DNA from: Nocardioides agri
Lineage (GTDB): Bacteria > Actinomycetota > Actinomycetes > Propionibacteriales > Nocardioidaceae
NCBI RefSeq assembly: GCF_013778305.1
Contig: NZ_JACEIC010000004.1
Span: forward strand, 62,001 to 126,000
Direction of reading: 5' to 3'
Length of the DNA stretch: 64,000 nt
Shown here piece by piece: positions 27,277-38,885 of the stretch. How positions within the stretch are numbered: the stretch's first letter is position 1; each line of letters starts with the position of its first letter. The notes beneath the pieces are model-generated. The model was not told the DNA's origin. It searched no databases and saw only the letters and a list, made by a program, of their open reading frames with translations. The translations under genes and the position numbers were made by a program.

Positions 27277-27938
27277 GCCACCCCCTCGGCGAGGGGGACG
27301 GAGGGTGCCGGCTCGACGGGTCGGTAGGACTGGTCCTCGGCCGGGAACCACAGCGCGCCGCGGCGGGGCGGCGCCGTGCCGCGCTGCGCCTCGACCACGA
27401 GGCGGCGGGCGCGCAGGTGCCCGTGGCCGCCGCCGAGCCCGGACCAGGCCGGCTCGCGGGTGGTCAGCCGGACCTCGCAGCGGGGCCAGTCACCCCAGGC
27501 GACGAGGGCGGCGCCCCGCTTGCGGAGCCGGGCGGCGAGCTTCTCCGCCGCCGACGGGACGACCCGGCCGGGCGGCTTGACCACGACCACGGTGGCGACG
27601 TCCACCAGGGCGGCGGTGACCTCCAGCCACTGGTCCCCCGCGTCGGGCACCAGCACCGTGCGCTCCAGATCGACCCCCAGCGCGACCGCGGCCTCCGCCC
27701 CGAAGTCGGGGACGCCCACGACGCCGCACCAACCGCCGGCCCGCGACGGGCCGGCCAGCAGCGCCAGCGCGAGCGTCGCGCTGTCGACGGAGTAGGCCGC
27801 CCCCGCCCGCAGCTGCACCAGCCCGGCGAGCGCCGGGTGGGTCTCCAGCGGCGGCGCCGTCGTGCCGGCCTCCAGGCGCGCCATCCGGGTGCGCAGGTCG
27901 GCGACGACGTCGAGCGTGGTGTCGAGGGCGGTGGTCAC
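27273..27938 (-). CDS. imuA: mutasome accessory protein ImuA'
   Basis: This 221-residue RecA/SulA-like protein is the first gene of the mutasome operon. ImuA' interacts with ImuB and is needed for DnaE2-dependent mutagenesis. The RecA-like core is recognisable (GAAYSVDSATLALALLAG, VVGVPDFGAEAA) but there is no clean Walker A motif, as is typical for ImuA'. It starts at GTG 27938, 7 nt after the LexA box, possibly leaderless. Expression should be SOS-controlled. Confidence 0.9.
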   Translation of the reverse strand: MTTALDTTLDVVADLRTRMARLEAGTTAPPLETHPALAGLVQLRAGAAYSVDSATLALALLAGPSRAGGWCGVVGVPDFGAEAAVALGVDLERTVLVPDAGDQWLEVTAALVDVATVVVVKPPGRVVPSAAEKLAARLRKRGAALVAWGDWPRCEVRLTTREPAWSGLGGGHGHLRARRLVVEAQRGTAPPRRGALWFPAEDQSYRPVEPAPSVPLAEGVA

Positions 27939-27943
27939 ACTCC

Positions 27944-27972
27944 ATGATCGAACATGTGTTCGATCGGGTCAA
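27944..27972 (-). promoter_or_regulatory. LexA (SOS) box overlapping the mutasome promoter
   Basis: The 16-mer TCGAACATGTGTTCGA (27948-27963) matches the actinobacterial SOS box; with two flanking bases each side the palindrome is 9-2-9 (27946-27965). On the minus strand TTGACC (27972-27967), a 17-nt spacer and GATCAT (27949-27944) form a promoter, so LexA would cover the spacer and the -10. The imuA' start follows at 27938. Confidence 0.93.
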
Positions 27973-27990
27973 CACCGCCCCCACGCCGAC

Positions 27991-28061
27991 TCGGCGCGTC
28001 TTGCCCGGCTGCGAAGCGCGAGTCGGCGCGTCTTGCCCGGACAGTGGGCAAGATGCGCCGA
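27991..28061. repeat. direct plus inverted repeat forming a strong hairpin
   Basis: TCGGCGCGTCTTGCCCGG occurs at 27991-28008 and again at 28023-28040. An inverted copy follows at 28046-28061. The second direct copy and the inverted copy make a 16-bp stem with one G-T wobble and a 7-nt loop. It fills the gap between imuA' and the fadD stop. It may be a terminator for one or both strands or a copy of a dispersed palindromic element. Confidence 0.75.
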
Positions 28062-28072
28062 CTCGGCGTCGG

Positions 28073-29908
<1,836 letters not shown>

Positions 29909-29958
29909 TGTCACTCCTGCTGGGCGCCGAGACGGACGAGGTTGCGAAGTAACCTAGA

Positions 29959-30564
29959 TCACTCACCCAACTCACGGGTAGCAAGGGTGGAATTCGTCAC
30001 CATGCGCGCCCGGAAGGCGGCGCTCACCGTCACTCCGCCGGCCGGCCGGTGTACGACGGTGAGCCTGTCACCGGCCGAGACCTCGCCCTCCGCCACCACC
30101 CGCAGGTACGGCCCCGGACGTCCGGCGGCGACGAACCGCCGCGACCACGACCGGTTGTCGAGACCCGAGATCCGCAGCCACGAGCTGAAGACCCGGCAGG
30201 GCGTCCGGAAGCCCGCCACCTCGAGCTCAGCCGTCCCGATCCGCCAGCGCTCACCGAGCACCGCCTCGTTGACGTCGATGCCGGCCGTGGTCAGGTTCTC
30301 GCCGAAGAACCCGTCGGGCAGCTCCCGGCCGAGCTCCTCGCCCCACCGGTCCAGATCCTCCCGGGCGAAGGCGTAGACCGCCTTGTCCACCCCTCCGTGG
30401 TGCGTGCGGTTGGAGACCTGGTCGCCGTCGAGCCCGAGCGTGCGCACGGCGACCGGACCCGTCACCGGGGTCTTGTGGATCGCGGTCCGCCGGCTCCGCG
30501 TCCAGGACACCTCGCGGGGCGTTCCGACGTTGACCGAGCGCACGGACGCCATGGCGTCGGTCAT
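29959..30564 (-). CDS. MOSC domain protein (YiiM-like)
   Basis: This 201-residue protein consists of one MOSC domain, the sulfur-carrier domain of molybdenum-cofactor sulfurases. The conserved cysteine is in FRTPCRVF and the family segments THHGGVDKAVYAF and GFFGENLTT are clear. Free-standing YiiM-type proteins reduce N-hydroxylated compounds in some bacteria; the role here is not established. ATG 30564 overlaps the stop of the kinase-fold gene as ATGA. Confidence 0.92.
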   Translation of the reverse strand: MTDAMASVRSVNVGTPREVSWTRSRRTAIHKTPVTGPVAVRTLGLDGDQVSNRTHHGGVDKAVYAFAREDLDRWGEELGRELPDGFFGENLTTAGIDVNEAVLGERWRIGTAELEVAGFRTPCRVFSSWLRISGLDNRSWSRRFVAAGRPGPYLRVVAEGEVSAGDRLTVVHRPAGGVTVSAAFRARMVTNSTLATRELGE

Positions 30565-31316
30565 TCCTGCACCGACTTCGCGATCGCGATGCACCGGGTC
30601 ACCCAGCCGGGCTCCTGCGCGGCGCGGACGACGCACCGCAGCACCACCCAGTCCCGCGCCCGGTCCTCGTCCAGGCCAGCGGCGTCGATCACCGCGTGGA
30701 AGCGGGCCCGCACGCCACGGCGCACGTCTCCGGCGAGCTCGTCCCAGCGGTGCCACAGCAGCGGCGCGACCTCGAAGTGCGGGTCGCCGCTGAGCGGTTC
30801 GGGCGCGATCGCGAGCCACGGCTGCCGGTCGCCGGGGAGCACGTGCCCGTAGTGCAGGTCGGTGTGCAGGAGCCGCCCGTCGGTCCCGTCGTCGGTGGCG
30901 AAGGCGCGCCCGAGCGCGACCGCCTGCTCCACCAGCCGCCGCGGGAGCGGCGCCCCCGCGAGGCGCCCGGTCCGGCGCACCACCTCGTCGGACAGCCGCG
31001 GCAGCTGGGGCGGCGCGGTGACGTGCAGACGGCCGTAGAGGTCGCCGACGATCTCGCAGGCCTCGACGTCCCAGTGGTCAACCAGGCCCTCGGGGTGCAC
31101 GCGCTCGAGGAGGACGGCGGACCGGTGCGGGTCGGCCCGCAGCAGCCGGACCGCACCCTGGCCGTGCCAGTGCTGGAGCGCGAGGTGCTCGTGCTCGGCG
31201 GCCCCGATCTTGAGCACGGCCGGCTGTCCTCCCGGCGTGCGCACCGGCACCACGGACGTCGGCTCGCCGTCCGGCACCAGCTCCCACTCGGCGAGCAGCT
31301 CGTCGACCACGGTCAC
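30561..31316 (-). CDS. aminoglycoside/hydroxyurea phosphotransferase-like protein (APH(6) family), altered metal motif
   Basis: This 251-residue kinase-fold protein of the APH_6_hur family has the catalytic loop in LLHTDLHYGHVL (HxDxxxxx, with H where many relatives have N). The usual AIDPKPxxGDP metal-binding segment reads AIAPEPLSGDP, so the expected Asp is Ala. Family members phosphorylate small molecules; a resistance role is not implied, and the altered motif makes full activity doubtful. It starts at GTG 31316. It is co-translated with the MOSC gene. Confidence 0.82.
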   Translation of the reverse strand: MTVVDELLAEWELVPDGEPTSVVPVRTPGGQPAVLKIGAAEHEHLALQHWHGQGAVRLLRADPHRSAVLLERVHPEGLVDHWDVEACEIVGDLYGRLHVTAPPQLPRLSDEVVRRTGRLAGAPLPRRLVEQAVALGRAFATDDGTDGRLLHTDLHYGHVLPGDRQPWLAIAPEPLSGDPHFEVAPLLWHRWDELAGDVRRGVRARFHAVIDAAGLDEDRARDWVVLRCVVRAAQEPGWVTRCIAIAKSVQE

Positions 31317-31354
31317 CGCCCCATCCCAGCAGACGACGAAACACTTGCCGATCT

Positions 31355-31376
31355 GGAAAGCATTCGATAACTTTCC
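31355..31376 (+). promoter_or_regulatory. inverted-repeat operator over a leaderless -10
   Basis: GGAAAG-N10-CTTTCC ends 3 nt before the ATG at 31380. TAACTT (31368-31373) inside it is followed by 6 nt and the ATG, so the operator covers the -10. The downstream winged-helix gene is the natural candidate to bind here. Confidence 0.6.
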
Positions 31377-31379
31377 GGC

Positions 31380-31832
31380 ATGGAAAGCGACGAGATCCGC
31401 CAGACCCTGCGGGAGGCCGACCGCGCCGAGGCGGCCCCGTGGACGGACTACCCGCCGACGCCACGCTGGTACCCGCCCGCCGTCGGGGCCTGGGCCGCCC
31501 TGCTGACCGTGGCCTTCACCGAGCTCGACGGCGCCTGGCAGTGGCTGGCCCTGGCAGCGCTCATCGGCGCCGAGCTCGGCTTCGTCCGCTGGTACGTGCG
31601 CTACCGCAACAGCGTGATGCCCACCGGGCGACCGCCGCGGGAGTTCCGCGGCGCCATCGCGCTCTTCCTGGTGGGCGCGACCGCCCTGGTGGTCGGCACC
31701 GGCGCGCTGGTCGCCCTGGTCGCGCCGTGGGCGGGCGCTGCCTTCGCGTTCGTCGGGACGACGCTGGTGGTCGCCTGGTACGAGTCGGCGTACGCCGACG
31801 CGGCCCGCCGCGCCCGCGAGCGGCTCGCGTGA
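31380..31832 (+). CDS. four-helix membrane protein paired with a winged-helix regulator
   Basis: This 150-residue protein has a polar N-terminus (1-30) and four hydrophobic helices (about 34-52, 54-70, 90-112, 115-133). I do not recognise a named family. The pairing with a PF13601-type winged-helix protein (GTGA overlap) is common in Actinobacteria and suggests a membrane protein under its own local repressor. A leaderless -10 at 31368 fixes the start. Confidence 0.78.
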   Translation: MESDEIRQTLREADRAEAAPWTDYPPTPRWYPPAVGAWAALLTVAFTELDGAWQWLALAALIGAELGFVRWYVRYRNSVMPTGRPPREFRGAIALFLVGATALVVGTGALVALVAPWAGAAFAFVGTTLVVAWYESAYADAARRARERLA

Positions 31833-32140
31833 GCACCTCCGCCCTCGACGGGCTGGACCCCGCCCTGACCGCGCCGAAGCGGCTGGCGGCGATGGCCCTG
31901 CTGTCGCGCTCGGCCGCTGCTGACTTCAGCGTGCTGCGCGACCACCTCGGCGTCAGCGAGTCGGACCTGTCCAAGCAGATGTCCGCGCTCGTCGCGGCCG
32001 GCTACGTCAGCGCGCGCAAGAGCGGCCACGGGCGCGGCAGCGCGACGACGTACGCCGCGACCCGCGCGGGGAAGCGTGCTTACGCGCGGCACCGGTCCGC
32101 GCTCGAGGCGATCCTCGACGGGCAGCCCGGGCCGGGGTGA
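31829..32140 (+). CDS. winged-helix transcriptional regulator (HTH_34 type)
   Basis: This 103-residue protein has a MarR/PadR-like winged helix of the HTH_34 class (PF13601): helix-turn-helix in FSVLRDHLGVSESDLSKQM and a wing in SGHGRGSATTYAAT. It starts at GTG 31829 within the stop of the membrane-protein gene. It likely represses its own two-gene unit through the inverted repeat at 31355. It ends 12 nt before the stop of convergent lepA. Confidence 0.88.
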   Translation: MSTSALDGLDPALTAPKRLAAMALLSRSAAADFSVLRDHLGVSESDLSKQMSALVAAGYVSARKSGHGRGSATTYAATRAGKRAYARHRSALEAILDGQPGPG

Positions 32141-32152
32141 TCCGGCACCGCG

Positions 32153-34042
<1,890 letters not shown>

Positions 34043-34127
34043 GTACGGGGGGCCCGCTCATTCTCCCACAGGCGTGCGCCGGGAGCCGCCTCCGCGCACA
34101 CCTGCGGCGATGTACCAGGATGGCGGC

Positions 34128-35096
34128 GTGACCGCCGCCGTACGCATCCCGACGACCATCCCCCACGGCCGGACGGCGCGGCGGCTGGAGTGGCCGCACC
34201 TGCCGCCGCACGTGCGGGCGCTCGTGGAGGAGCACTGCGGCTCCCCCGTCGTCGAGGCGGTCTCGCAGGGCGCCGGGTTCACCCCCGGCTTCGCGTCGGT
34301 CCTGGTCTGTGCGGACGGGACGCGGCACTTCGTCAAGGCCGCGTCGACCAAGGCGCAGCGGATGTTCGCCGAGGCCTACCGCGAGGAGGCCCGCAAACTC
34401 GCGGCGCTGCCCGACGGCGCGCCCGCGCCCCGGCTCCTGTGGCTGCACGACGCGGACGACTGGGTCGTCCTCGGCATCGAGCACGTCGCGGCGCGCCAGC
34501 CGGCCCGCCCGTGGCGAGCCGGCGACCTGGACGTCTGCCTCGCGATGACCGAGCAGATGGCGGCCGCGCTCACGCCCCCGCCGACCGGGCTCGAGGTCGC
34601 GGAGTTCCGCACGGAGTTCGCGGAGTGGCCGGCGTACTGGGACCAACTCCGGAGCACGCCGCCGGAGCTGGCGGGTTTCGCCGCCCACGCCGACGAGGCG
34701 GCCGGCCTCGCCGCCCGGTTCGCGGACGTCACTGCCGGCGAGACCCTCGTGCACACCGACATCCGCGACGACAACCTGATGCTGACCGACGACGGGCGCG
34801 TGCTGCTGTGCGACTGGAACTGGCCGGTCGTCGGTGCCGCGTGGCTCGACACCGTGTTCCTGATGATCGGCCCCCGCGGCGACGGGCTCGACGTCGAGGC
34901 GGCGCTCTCCGCGTCGCCGGTGACCCGCGACGTGCCGGCCGAGTCGATCGACGTGGTGATCGCGCTGATCACGGCCTACTTCCTGCTCTCGGCTACGCTG
35001 CCGGTGCCGCCGACCTCGCCGTACATGCGCGACGCGCAGCGCTGGCAGGGCGAGGTGTGCTGGCAGTGGCTCGCCGAGCGGCGCGGCTGGTCCTGA
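34128..35096 (+). CDS. phosphotransferase family protein (APH/choline-kinase fold)
   Basis: This 322-residue kinase-fold protein has the catalytic loop VHTDIRDDNLML (HxDxxxxN complete) and metal motif VLLCDWNWP, so it is probably active. The family phosphorylates small hydroxyl compounds; the substrate is unknown. The start GTG 34128 (VTAAVRIPTT) lies 6 nt after CAGGAT, a weak leaderless -10; ATG 34110 is an alternative. It is unlikely to be a dedicated resistance gene: such proteins are numerous in soil Actinobacteria. Confidence 0.85.
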   Translation: MTAAVRIPTTIPHGRTARRLEWPHLPPHVRALVEEHCGSPVVEAVSQGAGFTPGFASVLVCADGTRHFVKAASTKAQRMFAEAYREEARKLAALPDGAPAPRLLWLHDADDWVVLGIEHVAARQPARPWRAGDLDVCLAMTEQMAAALTPPPTGLEVAEFRTEFAEWPAYWDQLRSTPPELAGFAAHADEAAGLAARFADVTAGETLVHTDIRDDNLMLTDDGRVLLCDWNWPVVGAAWLDTVFLMIGPRGDGLDVEAALSASPVTRDVPAESIDVVIALITAYFLLSATLPVPPTSPYMRDAQRWQGEVCWQWLAERRGWS

Positions 35097-35103
35097 GCGC
35101 GAT

Positions 35104-35133
35104 TTGGGCGGCCGCGAGCACCGCTGCTAGCCT
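35104..35133 (+). promoter_or_regulatory. promoter of rpsT
   Basis: TTGGGC (35104-35109), an 18-nt spacer and TAGCCT (35128-35133) form a housekeeping-type promoter. Transcription would start near 35140, leaving an untranslated leader of about 80 nt before the GTG at 35219. Confidence 0.55.
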
Positions 35134-35218
35134 TGTTCGTCGCGTGTCGGACGCCCTGGCTCCGATCGCGCCCCTGACGAACCGACCGATCACCCTCCCC
35201 ATCACGAAGGCGTAGCAA

Positions 35219-35479
35219 GTGGCGAACATCAAGTCCCAGATCAAGCGCAACAAGCAGAACGAGAAGCGGCACGAGCGCAACAAGGCCGTGAAGTCCGGTC
35301 TCAAGACCGCCGTCCGCAAGTTCCGCGAGGCCGCCGAGGCTGGCGACAAGGACACCGCGGTCAAGCTCGGCCAGGACGCGGCCAAGAAGCTCGACAAGGC
35401 CGCCTCGAAGGGCGTCATCCACAAGAACCAGGCCGCGAACCGCAAGTCCGCGATCGCCAAGAAGGCCGCTTCTCTCTGA
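35219..35479 (+). CDS. rpsT: 30S ribosomal protein S20
   Basis: This 86-residue, lysine-rich protein has the S20 opening ANIKSQIKRNKQNEKRHERN and the usual length. It binds 16S rRNA and is added early in 30S assembly. It starts at GTG 35219, a weak start codon for a ribosomal protein; S20 genes in other bacteria also use weak starts in connection with translational autocontrol. It is followed by two stem-loops and is convergent with holA. Confidence 0.97.
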   Translation: MANIKSQIKRNKQNEKRHERNKAVKSGLKTAVRKFREAAEAGDKDTAVKLGQDAAKKLDKAASKGVIHKNQAANRKSAIAKKAASL

Positions 35480-35485
35480 TCCTGC

Positions 35486-35504
35486 GACCTGTCGGCGACA
35501 GGTC
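35486..35504. terminator. stem-loop after rpsT
   Basis: GACCTGTC-GGC-GACAGGTC is a perfect 8-bp stem with a 3-nt loop, 7 nt after the rpsT stop. No T-run follows. It may be a 3' stabilising or weak terminating structure. Confidence 0.6.
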
Positions 35505-35522
35505 CTGATCGGTCGTCACGTC

Positions 35523-35549
35523 GACCCGTCCGAGTCTCTCGGGCGGGTC
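35523..35549. terminator. bidirectional terminator between rpsT and holA
   Basis: Arms 35523-35534 (GACCCGTCCGAG) and 35538-35549 pair over 12 bp with one G-T wobble and a 3-nt loop, followed by GTCGTCATTT. It lies between convergent genes and can serve both. Confidence 0.75.
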
Positions 35550-35570
35550 GTCGTCATTTCCGAGCGACCC

Positions 35571-36563
35571 TCAGCGCTGATCGCGCAGCGCGGTGACGGT
35601 GAGCACCAGCCGCTCGAGGGTGTACGACGCGTCGCTGGCGGCGCCCTTGATGTCGGCGTCGGCCTGGGCGATCGCGCGGATCGCCCGCGCGATGCCGCCG
35701 TCGGACCAGCCGCGCGACTGGTCGCGGATCGTGCGCAGCTTCCACGGCGGCACCCCGACCTCGCGGGCCAGGTCGGCCTCGCGCATGCCCCGCGGAGCCG
35801 ACTTGTAGCGGGCGACGCCGCGCGCTCCCCCGGCGAACGCCGAGGTCACGAGCACGGGAGCGGTGCCGCCGTCGAGCGCCCAGCGCAGCTCCTCGAGCGC
35901 CTGCGTGCGACGGCCCCAGAAGGCGGCGTCGGCGACGGCGAACGACTTCGCCTCGGCCCGGCCGCCGAAGTAGCGCTTCACGATGTCGACGGTGAGCGCC
36001 TGCCCCGGGAAGTCGTTGGCGAGCTGGTGGGCAGCGGCCGCGAGCGAGCGCAGGTCCTGTCCGACCGCCTGGACCAGCAGGTCGGCGGCGTCCGGCTCCA
36101 TGCCCGATCCGTGGAGGCGGGCCTCGGAGGCGACGAACGCCGGGAACTCCGAGGGTCGCAGCTCGGTGGTCTTGGTCTCGGTGACGGTGGCGAGCTTGCG
36201 CAGCTTGGTCAGCACTCCCGAGCCCTTGGGACCGCCGCTGTGCATCAGCACCAGCGCCACCTCGTCGGCCGGCGCCGCGGCGTAGCCGAGGATCCCCTCG
36301 ACGGACTCCTCCGGCAGGTCCTCGAGGCCCCGGACGACCACGCACCGGGTCGAGGAGAAGAGCGACGGCGCCGACAGCTCGCCGAGCGTCGCCAACGTCA
36401 GGTCGGCCCCGCGGGTCTCCGCGAACTCCATCTCGGGGTCGTGGTGGCGCACCGCGTCGCGGACCGAGGTCACCGCCCGCTCCCGGAGGAACTCCTCCTT
36501 GCCGGTCACCAGCGTGACCTTGGCCAGGACGTCTGCTGCGCGGAGCTTCGTGGTGCCTGCCAT
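35571..36563 (-). CDS. holA: DNA polymerase III delta subunit
   Basis: This protein of about 330 residues is the clamp-loader delta subunit, which opens the beta clamp. It has the family fold with VTGKEEFLRERAV near the N-terminus and VLMHSGGPKG in the AAA-like domain; delta lacks ATP-binding motifs, as here. ATG 36563 (MAGTTKLRAADVLAK) is preferred; GTG 36572 is possible. It follows comEC by about 15 nt on the same strand, the usual actinobacterial comEA-comEC-holA order. Confidence 0.94.
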   Translation of the reverse strand: MAGTTKLRAADVLAKVTLVTGKEEFLRERAVTSVRDAVRHHDPEMEFAETRGADLTLATLGELSAPSLFSSTRCVVVRGLEDLPEESVEGILGYAAAPADEVALVLMHSGGPKGSGVLTKLRKLATVTETKTTELRPSEFPAFVASEARLHGSGMEPDAADLLVQAVGQDLRSLAAAAHQLANDFPGQALTVDIVKRYFGGRAEAKSFAVADAAFWGRRTQALEELRWALDGGTAPVLVTSAFAGGARGVARYKSAPRGMREADLAREVGVPPWKLRTIRDQSRGWSDGGIARAIRAIAQADADIKGAASDASYTLERLVLTVTALRDQR

Positions 36564-36578
36564 GGTGGGCACAGCCTG

Positions 36579-38879
36579 TCACAGCCCGCCGACGGTGACC
36601 GTCGCGAGGCTCGTGCCATCGACGACGACGGCGAGGTCGCCGCCCGTGTCGGTGCGCAGCACCCGCGTCCCGGCCGCCACCAGCGGGCCGAGCGCCTCGG
36701 CGGCCGGGTGGCCGTAGTCGTTGTCGGCGCCCACCGACACCAGCGCGACCCGGGCACCGAGGCCGAGCAGCCAGGGCTCGTCCTGGTAGCGGCTGCCGTG
36801 GTGCGGCACCTTCAGCACGTCGACGCGCAGGTCCGGCCAGGTGCGGGCGAGCGCCGCCTGCCCGTGCGGCTCGACGTCGCCGGTCAGCAGCAGCCGGACG
36901 CCGCGCACCTCGGCCAGCAGCACCACGCTCGCGTCGTTGGCGGTGCTGCCGTCGCCGGGTCCGGTCTCGGGCGCGCCGGGCGGCGGCCAGAGGACCGTGA
37001 GCCGGAGGTCGCCGACCTGCTGCGGCACGGCGTACGGCGCGACCGTGGGCGTGACGCCGTGCGCGGCAGCGATCTCGGACACGGCCTGCACGGCCTCCGG
37101 CGGGTCCTGCAGGGACGTCGTCTCGACGGCTCCGACGGCGCGCCCCTCGAAGAGGGCGGCGAAGCCGTCCACGTGGTCGGCGTGGAAGTGGGTCAGCACC
37201 GCCAGCGGCACCGTGCGGACGCCGAGCCGGTCCAGGCACCGGTCCAGGGCGACCGGGTCCGGGCCGGCGTCGACCACGACGCCGGCGCCGCCGTCGGCGG
37301 CCAGCACCAGGGCGTCGCCCTGGCCGACGTCGCAGGCCACCATCACCCAGCCGCGCGGCGGCCAGCCGGGCTGCGGTGGGCGGACCGCCACGACCAGCCC
37401 GAGCAGCAGGCAGCACCCGACCCCGGTCACCGGGTGCCGGAGCAGCACGGGACCCGCGACCGCGACCGCTGCTACGAGCAGGGTCAGCACCGCGAGCGCC
37501 AGCGCACCGGACCCCCAGCCGACAGCGGCACCGGGGAGGTCGGCGGCACGGGTCGCGACCGCGACGATCCACGCCACGCACCAGCCGGCGAGCGTGCCCA
37601 GCAACCGCCCGGCCGGCGCCCAGACCAGGCCGACGAGGCCACCGCCGAGGCCGAGCACGGTCGCCGGGGCGACCGCCGGCGCGACCGCCAGGTTGGCGGC
37701 GACCGCGACCAGGCTGACCTGTCCCGACAGGGCGGCGACGACCGGCGTGCACGCGAGCTGCGCAGCGGCGGGGACGGCGACCGCCTCCGCCGCGACGCGG
37801 GGCAGCCAGCGGGCGAGCGCGTCGCGCCACACCGGTGCGAGCAGCACGATGCCACCGGTCGCCAGCGCCGAGAGCGCGAAGCCCGGCTGCACCGCCAGGC
37901 CCGGCTGCACGAGGAGCAGGACGACGACGGCGACGCCGAGTGCCCTCGGACCGCGGCGCCGTCCGTCGACGCCCAGGCCGACCAGGCCCACCGCCCCCAT
38001 CACCGCCGCCCGCAGCACGCTGGGCTCCGTGCGCGCCAGGAGCACGAACCCGACGATCCCGAGCGCCCCGACGACGTAGAGCCAGCGGCCGCGCACCCCG
38101 CACGTGCGGGCGAGGAGCAGCAGGAAGCCGACCACCAGGGTCAGGTTCGTCCCGGAGACCGCGAGCAGGTGAGTCAATCCGGTCGTCCGGAAGTCGGCGG
38201 CGAGCTGCTCGTCGAGACCCGCATCGTCGCCGTCGACCAGCGCCGGCACCAACGCGGCCTGGTCGGCGGGCCGGTGCGCCACGGCGGCTCGCACCGATGC
38301 GCGGACTGCGCTCGCTGCGCGCCACCAGGGGTCCGGACCGGCCACCGCCTCGGGCGGACCTCGGCTGGCCAGGACCCCGGCGACGTCGTCGTCGGCCGGC
38401 CCGAGCCTGCCGGTCGTCCGCACCCGGCTGCCGAGCGGCGCCTCGAGCCATGCGGTGTCACCGACCACCAGCACGGTCGTGCGGGTCGCGAAGGTCTGAG
38501 CGCGCCCGGTGAGGGACCGGACCTCGAGGCGGCACACCACGGTGCTGCCGAAGCGGCCCTGGACCTCCCGCGGGTCGCTGACCACCACGCCTTCGACGCG
38601 CACCGCCGCTCGCTCGACGGCGAGTGCGGCGACCGGACCCCGTCGGACCTGCTCCAGCCGCAGCACGGTGACGCCGCCGACCGCCGCGAGCACGAGCACG
38701 CCGGCGAGCGCCGCTCCGAGGCCGCTGCCGGACCGGCGACGCAGCGCCAGCCCGAGCACCGCCGCCAGCACCAGGGCGCCGCCGACCGACCACCATCCCT
38801 GCCAGCGTCCCGCACCGGCGCCTGCCCAGGCGGCGACCGCGAGTCCGAGCATCCGCAGGTCGGGACCACCCGCACGCAC
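36579..38879 (-). CDS. comEC: ComEC/Rec2 DNA-uptake channel protein
   Basis: This 766-residue polytopic membrane protein has two N-terminal helices with an OB-like domain (about 90-165) and the Competence domain (about 220-480, opening TGLTHLLAVSGTNLTLVVGF). A C-terminal metallo-beta-lactamase-like domain carries THFHADHVDG and PHHGSR. ComEC moves single-stranded DNA across the membrane during transformation. It starts at GTG 38879 with GAGG 5 nt upstream, 6 nt after comEA. Whether this organism is naturally transformable is unknown. Confidence 0.95.
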   Translation of the reverse strand: MRAGGPDLRMLGLAVAAWAGAGAGRWQGWWSVGGALVLAAVLGLALRRRSGSGLGAALAGVLVLAAVGGVTVLRLEQVRRGPVAALAVERAAVRVEGVVVSDPREVQGRFGSTVVCRLEVRSLTGRAQTFATRTTVLVVGDTAWLEAPLGSRVRTTGRLGPADDDVAGVLASRGPPEAVAGPDPWWRAASAVRASVRAAVAHRPADQAALVPALVDGDDAGLDEQLAADFRTTGLTHLLAVSGTNLTLVVGFLLLLARTCGVRGRWLYVVGALGIVGFVLLARTEPSVLRAAVMGAVGLVGLGVDGRRRGPRALGVAVVVLLLVQPGLAVQPGFALSALATGGIVLLAPVWRDALARWLPRVAAEAVAVPAAAQLACTPVVAALSGQVSLVAVAANLAVAPAVAPATVLGLGGGLVGLVWAPAGRLLGTLAGWCVAWIVAVATRAADLPGAAVGWGSGALALAVLTLLVAAVAVAGPVLLRHPVTGVGCCLLLGLVVAVRPPQPGWPPRGWVMVACDVGQGDALVLAADGGAGVVVDAGPDPVALDRCLDRLGVRTVPLAVLTHFHADHVDGFAALFEGRAVGAVETTSLQDPPEAVQAVSEIAAAHGVTPTVAPYAVPQQVGDLRLTVLWPPPGAPETGPGDGSTANDASVVLLAEVRGVRLLLTGDVEPHGQAALARTWPDLRVDVLKVPHHGSRYQDEPWLLGLGARVALVSVGADNDYGHPAAEALGPLVAAGTRVLRTDTGGDLAVVVDGTSLATVTVGGL

Positions 38880-38885
38880 GCCGCC

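Noticed and set aside
27985..28061. CRISPR-like repeats
   Set aside because: Only two direct copies and one inverted copy, with no regular spacers and no cas genes nearby.
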